64,000 bases of DNA from Alteromonas gilva (GTDB lineage: Bacteria; Pseudomonadota; Gammaproteobacteria; Enterobacterales; Alteromonadaceae), in the NCBI RefSeq assembly GCF_028595265.1, contig NZ_JAQQXP010000002.1:124001-188000 (forward strand). Reading direction: 5' to 3'. The position numbers were made by a program, and so were the translations under genes. The notes below the pieces were generated by a model that did not search any database, was not told where the DNA came from, and was given only the letters and a program-made list of their open reading frames with translations. Numbering within the stretch: position 1 is the stretch's first letter; every line of letters begins with the position of its first letter. Of the stretch, positions 43,494-51,029 are shown piece after piece.

Positions 43494-45203
43494 ATGAGTA
43501 AACGGCGAGGCGGGATTTTGCTAATACTGACACTTATCGTGGGTGTCGGTCTTTTTTTGGCCATTAACAAGTCAAATCCTCCCCCGGAAAAAAAGCCTCT
43601 GGCGTTTGTTCATGACTATCTGGAGGGGCAACTGGCGCATGCCGGGCAGGTTACGTTTTTACAGATATATGCCCGACAGGATGGCGCGATGGTGGGTCAG
43701 GTCGCGCTTAAAAGTGAGGAGGGCTGGCAGGCACTGCTTAACAGCGGTCTCATGGCGCTGCAGGAATTTGACTATAACCAGTTAACACTGTGCTTCGGTT
43801 ATAATTTTGAGCCAGCAGCAACACCGCTTCAGTCAGTCGATAGTTATCAAACCTTAACCGGTGTAAAAGGTATTGAGTTTGAATATAACGGCAGATTTAT
43901 TAACTATTGCGGATTAATTGCCATCGCCACAAACCGCACACCCTGGTTAATTCTCGAAGATTTCGCTACACAAATGGGCGTCGATATGGAAACGCTTAAT
44001 TCAGCGCAACTAACGATGCAAACCTATGAGAACGAGCAGTTCTACGTTGATCTGACAAATCAAAATGTCTCTGCGTTGTATCGTGGCAATACCCTTATCC
44101 CACTAAGCGATGTGACGCAGGAAAATGTCACCGCAATGAGCGAGCGGTTAGCGGGGTGGCTGGTTAACAACACCAACAAAATAACCGGCCAGACGCAGTA
44201 TAAATACTGGCCCAGCTTAAATGCATCCTCAACGTCGAATAATATGATTCGGCAATTTATGGCGAGCTACGCGTTGCAAGTATGGGCTAACCGGCAGCAG
44301 GATGAGGCATTGCTTGGGCTGGCACAGCAAAATTTACGCTATAACCTGGACACGTTTTACCAAAGTGAAGACGATATTGGCTATATCGAATACAGCGGTA
44401 AACGCAAACTCGGCGCTGCCGCCCTGGCTGCGCTGGCAATACACACCTCCCCGGACAGTGCTGATTTTGAGCGCTATTACGACGGTCTGGCGAAGGCGAT
44501 CACCGAGCAGTGGCAAGCAGACGGTATGTTCAGAACCTTCATTCGTCAGGAGCGTAATGATCAACACAACTTTTACCCAGGTGAAGCATTATATTACTGG
44601 GCCCACGTTATTGAGCAGCAAGGACCATCATCGCCACTGTTAGATGAATTCATGGCCAGCGCCCGCACGTACATGGCCTGGCATAGAAATGCCAAAAACC
44701 CGGCGTTTATTCCCTGGCATACCCAGGCGTACTTTAAAGTATGGCAAATCACGCAGGACCCTTTTTTAGCAGACGCGATCAAAGAAATGAACGACTGGCT
44801 GGTGATCGTTATGCAAGGCTACGAAGAGCATTTAGGCTATGAGTATCCGGATTTTCAAGGCCGCTTTTATTTTCCTGATGGGGGCCTGGGGCCGCCTCAT
44901 GCCTCAGCCACAGGCGTTTACCTTGAAGGGCTTATTGATGCCTGGTTGCTGGCCAAACAAACGGGTGACGAGACCAGGCAAGAACTCTATCGACTGGTTA
45001 TTGTAAAAGGCATTCGTCATGCAATGCAGCTGGAGTTCGTCGACGATGCGGAAATGTACTACGTTAAAGACAAGCAAGCGGTGAGGGGCGGACTGCGATC
45101 GCGAGTGTATGACAACGAAATACGGGTCGATAATGTGCAACACAACTTACTGGCATTGCTTAAAATCCTCGACCGCTTCACTGCCGAGGATTTCAAGCCA
45201 TAG
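43494..45203 (+). CDS. Membrane-anchored protein with probable alpha/alpha-toroid domain
   Basis: I do not recognise a named family. The 569-aa product begins with a single N-terminal membrane anchor (ILLILTLIVGVGLFLAI, residues 8-24) and should be periplasmic after it. Residues about 35-215 form a mixed domain. Residues about 220-560 show repeated helical pairs with Trp/Tyr/Gly-rich turns (NFYPGEALYYWAHV, AYFKVWQITQDPFL, YFPDGGLGPPHASATGVYLEGLIDAW), resembling six-hairpin glycosidase folds. A carbohydrate-related role is possible but unproven. It appears to be a single gene between eutC and a convergent membrane protein gene. Confidence 0.65.
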   Translation: MSKRRGGILLILTLIVGVGLFLAINKSNPPPEKKPLAFVHDYLEGQLAHAGQVTFLQIYARQDGAMVGQVALKSEEGWQALLNSGLMALQEFDYNQLTLCFGYNFEPAATPLQSVDSYQTLTGVKGIEFEYNGRFINYCGLIAIATNRTPWLILEDFATQMGVDMETLNSAQLTMQTYENEQFYVDLTNQNVSALYRGNTLIPLSDVTQENVTAMSERLAGWLVNNTNKITGQTQYKYWPSLNASSTSNNMIRQFMASYALQVWANRQQDEALLGLAQQNLRYNLDTFYQSEDDIGYIEYSGKRKLGAAALAALAIHTSPDSADFERYYDGLAKAITEQWQADGMFRTFIRQERNDQHNFYPGEALYYWAHVIEQQGPSSPLLDEFMASARTYMAWHRNAKNPAFIPWHTQAYFKVWQITQDPFLADAIKEMNDWLVIVMQGYEEHLGYEYPDFQGRFYFPDGGLGPPHASATGVYLEGLIDAWLLAKQTGDETRQELYRLVIVKGIRHAMQLEFVDDAEMYYVKDKQAVRGGLRSRVYDNEIRVDNVQHNLLALLKILDRFTAEDFKP

Positions 45204-45239
45204 TTGCGCTGTTGCTTAAGGACTAGCGGTTTATACCCG

Positions 45240-45980
45240 TTAACAGTGGTTAACCTTGGCGACGGGCGCGGCTGAATCAACGCGGTACTGGCGCGATAGG
45301 CGGCTAATTGCGATGCCACCAATTAATCCGGGTAGTACCCAAAAGGTGTATTGCCAGGCGCCAATATCACTGAAAAGGGTGCGTCCGCCGAAGGCGATAA
45401 ACGCAGTGTACGCACCAATGCCAGAGCCAATATAACCGGCAAGGTGTTCAATGAGCCAGGCTTTAGCCGCTACCTGACGGGCAAAAATAAACCGCAACTG
45501 ACCAATACTAATAGACAGTCCCAGTGGTGCAAAAACCAGCATCAGCACGTGTTGGTGCATTATCCCGATGACACCAATCAGAATGCTAGTTACGCCCAGC
45601 AGTGCAGACGGCGCAATACGTGATACCCGGCGCAGCGACTGACGACTCTGTTTGGCTTCAAGTGCCCACTGCCCCATCATGACAGATGCATACATTTGTA
45701 CCGCTAAATGCAGCAAAAACAGCGCAAAGCGTTGTAAGTTGGCAATGGCCTCAGGATGACCCGCTAATTGCGGATTAACCGAGGCCGGTGAGTAAAACCA
45801 TACCGTCGCCATGATGGCGCCACTGGCTATGGTAACAAGCATAATACGGCGATAATGGGCGCCAAACCTGCGGTGATTTAACCCGCCTTTACGCGTTGTA
45901 ATGGGCACCCAAAAAAGCGCCAGGCTAATCGCACCGGCAATAATGTGGCTCAGTAACAGGGTTTGGTACAGGTAACTCAT
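45240..45980 (-). CDS. Multi-pass membrane protein, DUF2306-like
   Basis: This 246-aa protein has about seven hydrophobic helices with conserved His residues in the first and fourth (LLSHIIAGAISL, GIMHQHVLMLV), as in DUF2306-type or heme-binding-like membrane proteins. The family call is tentative. It is divergent from a two-component system across a 134-bp gap holding a perfect 12-bp-arm palindrome, so it is the most likely regulated target of that system. Confidence 0.6.
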   Translation of the reverse strand: MSYLYQTLLLSHIIAGAISLALFWVPITTRKGGLNHRRFGAHYRRIMLVTIASGAIMATVWFYSPASVNPQLAGHPEAIANLQRFALFLLHLAVQMYASVMMGQWALEAKQSRQSLRRVSRIAPSALLGVTSILIGVIGIMHQHVLMLVFAPLGLSISIGQLRFIFARQVAAKAWLIEHLAGYIGSGIGAYTAFIAFGGRTLFSDIGAWQYTFWVLPGLIGGIAISRLSRQYRVDSAAPVAKVNHC

Positions 45981-46044
45981 CGCTATCTCCTTAACAATCT
46001 GACGTAAACAAGGTTAGCGATAAGCCTGGTTGCCCTGTAGTGGT

Positions 46045-46072
46045 AAAAGTCATCTTGTAAAAGATGACTTTT
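46045..46072. promoter_or_regulatory. Perfect palindrome in divergent promoter, probable response-regulator site
   Basis: AAAAGTCATCTT (46045-46056), GTAA, AAGATGACTTTT (46061-46072). Both 12-bp arms match perfectly. It lies between a membrane protein gene and a histidine kinase/response regulator operon, the normal arrangement for autoregulated NarL-type systems. It could also form an RNA hairpin, but it lies upstream of both genes rather than after one. Confidence 0.7.
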
Positions 46073-46114
46073 GGCCTATTCCAAAACCCGCCGATTTAAC
46101 TAATACTGGCTAGC

Positions 46115-47254
46115 ATGAAATTATCCCGAATACCTATCACCCCTGAACAAGTTGGTGCCGTTGTTACCATCATTGTGGTGGCCCTGGCTAACGCCTGGGT
46201 GCTGGCTGGCTCAGAGCGTTATGACTTAACTGATATCCTCAGGGTGCTATCGTGCTTTGGGCTATTTACGGCGATGTTCCTGCTGGCAACGCGCGAGCAA
46301 CCCTTTCAACACGATTTACCTGTGCGCTATACCCTGATAGTCGCCCAATACCTACTGGTGCTAACACTTTTTAGTATTAGCCCACTGAGTTTTAACGCCA
46401 TTTTGCTGGTGATTTGGTCGGCGTTGTTACCGTATTACATGCCGTTTAAAAAAGCCGTGTGGTTATCGCCATTGTGGTCGGTTGGGCCGTGGTTGGTATA
46501 CGCTTACGCATGGCAGCAAAATGGTGGTCTGTGGATCACCGCCATTTTGTTCTGGACATTTAATTTGTTTGCGTTGGTTATGATGGAAAGTCGCAACCAG
46601 GCTGAACAGGAGAAACAGCGGGCAGAGCAGGCAAACCGTGAATTGCGGGCGCTGCAGGATCTCATGCAGCAGGCAGGCCGCAAGGAAGAGCGTACCCGCA
46701 TTGCGCGGGATATTCACGATCTGGTGGGTCATCACCTAACCGGATTATCGTTGCATTTACAGGTGGCATCACGCACCGTTCCGGCCGCGCAAAAGCCAGT
46801 CATTGATCAATGTTTAAGTATTGCCCGGTTATTGTTGTCCGATGTGCGCGAGGCAGTATCAGATATGCGTGAATTTGGTCAGCTCGACTTGCTGCAGGCG
46901 CTGCAAGCCCTGATTGACCCACTGCGCGATAAAATACAGGTCAATATTGCCTGCAATACCGATATTAGTGGTTTAAGTCTGTTGCAGGCCACCAATTTGT
47001 TACGTTGTATTCAGGAAAGCCTGACTAACAGTTTGCGTCACGGCAGAGCCGATACACTGGACATACATATTTACCGTGCCAGTGACGCATTAATCATTGA
47101 TATCACCGACAACGGCTCAGGCAGTACCCGTTTTACGCCGGGTAACGGGCTCAAGGGCATGCAAGAGCGGATGGCAGAGCTAAATGGTAGCGCTACCTTT
47201 ACTTGCAGCGAAACGGGCTTTCATGCCTATTTAAGTTTGCCGGAGCCGCGATGA
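46115..47254 (+). CDS. Membrane histidine kinase, NarL-partner (HisKA_3) type
   Basis: This 379-aa sensor kinase has four to six membrane helices (about residues 12-155), a short coiled coil (about 160-185), the HisKA_3 phosphorylation motif RTRIARDIHDLVGHHLTGLS with His near 201, and a HATPase domain with the DNGSG box near 330 and GLKGMQERM after it. It has no large periplasmic domain, as in DesK-like kinases that sense membrane state. Its end overlaps the response regulator gene by 4 nt (ATGA). Confidence 0.9.
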   Translation: MKLSRIPITPEQVGAVVTIIVVALANAWVLAGSERYDLTDILRVLSCFGLFTAMFLLATREQPFQHDLPVRYTLIVAQYLLVLTLFSISPLSFNAILLVIWSALLPYYMPFKKAVWLSPLWSVGPWLVYAYAWQQNGGLWITAILFWTFNLFALVMMESRNQAEQEKQRAEQANRELRALQDLMQQAGRKEERTRIARDIHDLVGHHLTGLSLHLQVASRTVPAAQKPVIDQCLSIARLLLSDVREAVSDMREFGQLDLLQALQALIDPLRDKIQVNIACNTDISGLSLLQATNLLRCIQESLTNSLRHGRADTLDIHIYRASDALIIDITDNGSGSTRFTPGNGLKGMQERMAELNGSATFTCSETGFHAYLSLPEPR

Positions 47255-47901
47255 TACGGGTATTGGTGGTCGACGATCAGCAGCTTTTGCGCCAGGGGCT
47301 GTGCAGTTTGCTGGCGCTGTCAGACGAGATAGAGGTCGTCGGACAGGCCAACGATGGTGTAGAAGCGCAGCAATGGCTGCAACGTCACCCCGACGCCGTG
47401 GATGTGATGCTGTTAGACATTCGGATGCCGCGTATGACGGGGATCGAGCTACTCAATACGCTCAAGCAGGCCAACGCTCTCATTGCCACTATTATGCTGA
47501 CCACCTTTGATGATCACGAAAGCCTGATGGGGGCCTTAAGCGCCGGTGCCAGGGGGTATCTGTTAAAAGATGTGTCGCTGGAAACGCTGGTGGCAGGCAT
47601 TCAGGCGGTACATGCCGGCGAATCGCTAATTCAGCCAGCCATTACCACCACATTGCTCAACAGCTTACAGGGCCTGGCAACTGCCTCAGATGAACCTGAC
47701 TTAACAGAGCCGTTATCCGAAAAAGAGAAAGAGATCCTGCGTCTTATGGCATCGGGTTGCAGCAACAAAGAAATTGCCGCGGCCTTGTATAAGTCTGAGG
47801 GCACAGTAAAAAATCAGGTGTCTAATATCCTCGCTAAGCTGGGCGCCCGCGATCGCACCAGAGCGGTATTGCGGGCGGTGGAACTGGGGATTCTGGGTTA
47901 G
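47251..47901 (+). CDS. NarL/FixJ-family response regulator
   Basis: This 216-aa regulator has a receiver domain (residues 1-120: VVDDQ acidic pair, phospho-acceptor D56 in MLLDIRMP, Lys in YLLKD) and a LuxR-type DNA-binding domain (about 148-210: LSEKEKEILRLMASGCSNKE then KSEGTVKNQVSNILAKL). The start at 47251 overlaps the kinase stop, so pairing is clear; the longer frame from 47203 lies in the kinase gene. The palindrome at 46045-46072 is its likely binding site, with the divergent membrane protein as target. Confidence 0.92.
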   Translation: MIRVLVVDDQQLLRQGLCSLLALSDEIEVVGQANDGVEAQQWLQRHPDAVDVMLLDIRMPRMTGIELLNTLKQANALIATIMLTTFDDHESLMGALSAGARGYLLKDVSLETLVAGIQAVHAGESLIQPAITTTLLNSLQGLATASDEPDLTEPLSEKEKEILRLMASGCSNKEIAAALYKSEGTVKNQVSNILAKLGARDRTRAVLRAVELGILG

Positions 47902-47918
47902 GCGTTGAGCGACCGCCG

Positions 47919-49145
47919 TTACAACGCCTTCTTCGTGGGAAACACCACATTGGCAAAAATAAGCCCGGCCACTAACGACATAAAAATTAAAAATACATCC
48001 TGGCCGATGTGCTCAGCATTAACAAAATCCTGCCCCGAGACAAAGGAATTTAAACCGATGTAGGTTTTGGAGCCCGGAACCAGCACAATCAAACCATGCA
48101 TGGCAACAATGGTGGCGGGCTGGTTGGCAATGCGGGTAAAGGCATTGGCAAACACCCCCAGGGTAAATGCGCCCATAAAACTGCCGATATTTTGCGGCAA
48201 AAAGTCAGAACTCAGGGCCGTGGCACTATAGCCAATCAGCGCGGCGGCCAGGCCCCAGGGAATATGTTTAGCGCGGGTTTTGAAAATAGCGACCAGGCCA
48301 AATCCCAGCAGTACAACAGCCACAAAAGTCGACCAGTAGGGCAGTGATTCAGCCGGCGCGTAGGTGTTTTCGCCAAATAAGCTAAACCCGGTTGCGACGC
48401 CTAGAAACGCGCCAAAATAGAGTTTAAATAACTGCATCATGGCGTCCATAATGCGCGCTGTGCCCGACACCATGTTGCGCGATGACAACTCGGCCAGGCC
48501 CATAGTAAGCGCCAGGCCGGGCACAAAAATAATCACCGACGATAAAATGATGAGCGGTATATTAATGCCCGGATCAACATAGCGGCTGGCGGCGCAGGCT
48601 AAAAAAGCGATTACATACGCTGAGACCGGTTCCATCATCATTGCCACCCGCTTGGAACGCTCTGACCACAGCACCCAAAAATAGGCAACGAAACCAAATA
48701 AGCCCGACCACAACACTTCAGACCAGCTGCCACCCATCAACATACCGAAGGCGCCGGTAGAGAGCCCGTAAGAGCAACCCGTTACCAGCTTGCCATAGGG
48801 GCTGGGCATGATATCTATTTCGTCGAGGCGTTGGTCGGCCTCGGCTAATGTAACCTGACCCGACAGCAATAAGTTGGCCAGTTCATCGGTGAGCGACAGT
48901 GAGTTTAAGTCAAGCTCACCGGGCGCCAGACGGGCGTTATGGCTGTACTCTTCTTCGTGACGATCGCTCCAGATGACCACCGATAACGAGGTTGGAGTAG
49001 AAATAAACGACGCATGCACGCCCAGGTAATGCGCAACTTCGGTCAGGTAAGCCTCCAACCGAAACGCCGGAGTACCGTATTTATGCAACATTTTGCCGAG
49101 TTTTAATATAAACCGGCGAACCTGAATAAACTCTTTAATATCCAA
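47919..49145 (-). CDS. Threonine/serine exporter-family (ThrE/DUF1212) membrane protein
   Basis: This 408-aa protein has a soluble N-terminal part (about 1-110, GKMLHKYGTPAFRLE then a TPTSLSVVIW segment) followed by about ten hydrophobic helices in the order found in ThrE: a five-helix DUF1212 half and a second DUF3815-like half. ThrE of Corynebacterium exports threonine and serine; proteobacterial members may carry other small acids. It is convergent with the response regulator gene, 17 bp away, and is not obviously part of an operon. Confidence 0.82.
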   Translation of the reverse strand: MDIKEFIQVRRFILKLGKMLHKYGTPAFRLEAYLTEVAHYLGVHASFISTPTSLSVVIWSDRHEEEYSHNARLAPGELDLNSLSLTDELANLLLSGQVTLAEADQRLDEIDIMPSPYGKLVTGCSYGLSTGAFGMLMGGSWSEVLWSGLFGFVAYFWVLWSERSKRVAMMMEPVSAYVIAFLACAASRYVDPGINIPLIILSSVIIFVPGLALTMGLAELSSRNMVSGTARIMDAMMQLFKLYFGAFLGVATGFSLFGENTYAPAESLPYWSTFVAVVLLGFGLVAIFKTRAKHIPWGLAAALIGYSATALSSDFLPQNIGSFMGAFTLGVFANAFTRIANQPATIVAMHGLIVLVPGSKTYIGLNSFVSGQDFVNAEHIGQDVFLIFMSLVAGLIFANVVFPTKKAL

Positions 49146-49251
49146 TTTTTAACTCAGTAAATAAGGCTACATTGAGCGAATGTTTATAAATGGAACCATT
49201 TTTGGCAGCGCTTGCCCAATGAGTATAACAAGCTTGTGTAGGAGCGTATTG

Positions 49252-49737
49252 ATGAAAAAGATGTTTATTTTGTTCGTCGGGATATTTTTACTTACCAGTT
49301 GTGCGTCGCCACAGCTGAGCAATAAAGAAATGGTATCTCTGATTGAAAATTTTGTTGAGGAACAACAATTAGAGCGGGATCATACCGTGAGTGCCTTCAG
49401 GCTGGACAGTTATGGTCAGCTAAGTGACGAATACCTGATCTTCAGAAGTTCGCCGTCGCGGCATTTCCTGATTAAACTTGTGCCCCGCTGTGATGCAATT
49501 GGCTTCTCGGCCGCTCTGTTGTTGCATCGTCGTTTTGGTAATACCCTGAGTGAAGGCTCGGACTTTGTGTATGTGCCGGACTCGCTGCCATTCAGATGTT
49601 ATATCAACCGTATTTACCCGCTTAGCCGCGAACAGCACGATTTATTGCGGGAAACTATTCAGACCGAAATTAAGGAGCTGGAGCTTAAAGAGCAGCGGCT
49701 TGAAGAAGCCGAAGCCAAAGCCGAAGTTGAGAGCTAG
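49252..49737 (+). CDS. Small lipoprotein, DUF6491-like
   Basis: This 161-aa protein begins MKKMFILFVGIFLLTSCAS, a lipoprotein signal with the acylated Cys at about 17. The body shows the pattern of DUF6491 proteins (a short beta-rich segment YLIFRSSPSRHFLIKLVPRC with a second Cys near 106 in PFRCYI) and ends in a charged helix rich in Glu/Lys/Ala. The start at 49252 is preferred over 49180 because it gives the lipobox; GGAG lies 7 nt upstream. The function is unknown. Confidence 0.7.
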   Translation: MKKMFILFVGIFLLTSCASPQLSNKEMVSLIENFVEEQQLERDHTVSAFRLDSYGQLSDEYLIFRSSPSRHFLIKLVPRCDAIGFSAALLLHRRFGNTLSEGSDFVYVPDSLPFRCYINRIYPLSREQHDLLRETIQTEIKELELKEQRLEEAEAKAEVES

Positions 49738-49750
49738 TGGCCTCTACCCG

Positions 49751-49786
49751 GCGTTACACGCCTTGTTCCAGCCAGGCGTGTAACGC
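49751..49786. terminator. 13-bp perfect hairpin between convergent genes
   Basis: GCGTTACACGCCT (49751-49763) and AGGCGTGTAACGC (49774-49786) are perfect complements with a 10-nt loop. It begins 13 bp after the lipoprotein stop. Long GC-rich arms without a T run fit a bidirectional terminator or a dispersed chromosomal hairpin element. No second copy was noticed in the window. Confidence 0.5.
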
Positions 49787-49886
49787 GGAGCCCCGGTCAA
49801 GCCGACTTCGGGCCGATGACTATAACGGGTAGCTGCCCCAATCCGGGCAGGTTAATTCCGCGCAAGCTAAACGCGCAAGCGCTAAC

Positions 49887-50933
49887 CTACTGTCTGATAC
49901 CAATAGCCACCGCTGATTCGCCACTTCGAATGGGCGGCGTTTCATTAATCATCATCACAATGCCAGCATCCGGCGCAGTGATGTCTTCTACTTTGTTGCC
50001 AAAATAATCACTGACCTCGCCGAGCACTGTTCCGGGCTGCACAACATCACCAATGGTAACCAGCGGCGTAAAAAAGCCGTCATTGTGACTGTCCAGATAC
50101 TTTACCTTTTGGTAAATCGCTGGCTCAGGGTGGGGTGTGGCATCGCCTGCAATCATATCGAGAAAGCGCAGGGCATTTTTTGCCACCGTCAGCGCTTGTT
50201 CTACAAACACATCGTCACGCTGACCGAGGTGGCCAATTTCGGTGGTTAATCCCGGCTTACCACGGGTCATAGCGGTATTGGGATACGAAATAGAGTTTTG
50301 CGGATCCCGTGGTCGCTCGCCGTACATCACTATATGCTGCATGCCGGTCGCCTTGGCGAACTCAAAGGTCAGGGCATCTAATTTCGCATCTCCCACAAAC
50401 GGCGAATAAACATGATTGAGCAGTTTTTGATTGGCGCTGCCTGAGTGCATGTCGACTAAAAAGTCGCATCTGGCAATAAATTCCCGGGTCAGAAACTCGG
50501 AAATTTGCTCAGTTGACGTGCCAGCTTTGTCGCCCGGAAATTCGCGGTTAAGGTTTTTTTCATCCCGCGGGTTCAGTGCCAGACGGTGCTCATGAAAACC
50601 ATCTAGGTTTGCCAGGTGCACTATCACCACGGTGCCTTTTAAGGTATCGGCCCTGAGTTCCTTACCGAGCTTTTGCAAGGCCAGCATCGAGGGGAATTCA
50701 TCACCGTGAATGCCCGCAGTGAGCAATAGCACCGGGCCGGGCTTATTGCCATGCACTACGGTAACCGGTAATGCAATGTCGCCTTCGGTGGCGAAAAAGG
50801 TGTTTTTTTCACCCACTGGGGTGCTTACACCCGCGAGCTCAAAAGCGCCGTCGGCAAAGGCGCTGACACTGCAAAGGCTAAGGGCGGCGAACAATACTAC
50901 CGCTAACGAGTGAGATAACTTTTTATAAAACAT
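49887..50933 (-). CDS. AstE/aspartoacylase-like zinc hydrolase, exported (M14 type)
   Basis: This protein of about 348 aa has a signal peptide (MFYKKLSHSLAVVLFAALSL, cleavage near SAFA-D) and a succinylglutamate-desuccinylase/aspartoacylase-type domain: GIHGDEFPSML gives the His-x2-Glu zinc pair, NLNREFPGD the Arg pair, VDMHSGS the third His. A C-terminal beta domain (GVVQ/GTVLGEVSDYFG-like) follows. Here it would act in the periplasm rather than on cytosolic succinylglutamate. I prefer the ATG at 50933 to that at 50945 because of AGGA placement. It is last in the Zur-linked operon. Its substrate could be an acylated metallophore or peptide; this is inference. Confidence 0.78.
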   Translation of the reverse strand: MFYKKLSHSLAVVLFAALSLCSVSAFADGAFELAGVSTPVGEKNTFFATEGDIALPVTVVHGNKPGPVLLLTAGIHGDEFPSMLALQKLGKELRADTLKGTVVIVHLANLDGFHEHRLALNPRDEKNLNREFPGDKAGTSTEQISEFLTREFIARCDFLVDMHSGSANQKLLNHVYSPFVGDAKLDALTFEFAKATGMQHIVMYGERPRDPQNSISYPNTAMTRGKPGLTTEIGHLGQRDDVFVEQALTVAKNALRFLDMIAGDATPHPEPAIYQKVKYLDSHNDGFFTPLVTIGDVVQPGTVLGEVSDYFGNKVEDITAPDAGIVMMINETPPIRSGESAVAIGIRQ

Positions 50934-51029
50934 GGTGTGTAACATCCTGTGCTCAGGGTAATTAATCAACAATTTAAGTGATGACGACAACGTATGGCCT
51001 GCATCAGAGCAGGTCATACGAAGTGGAGG

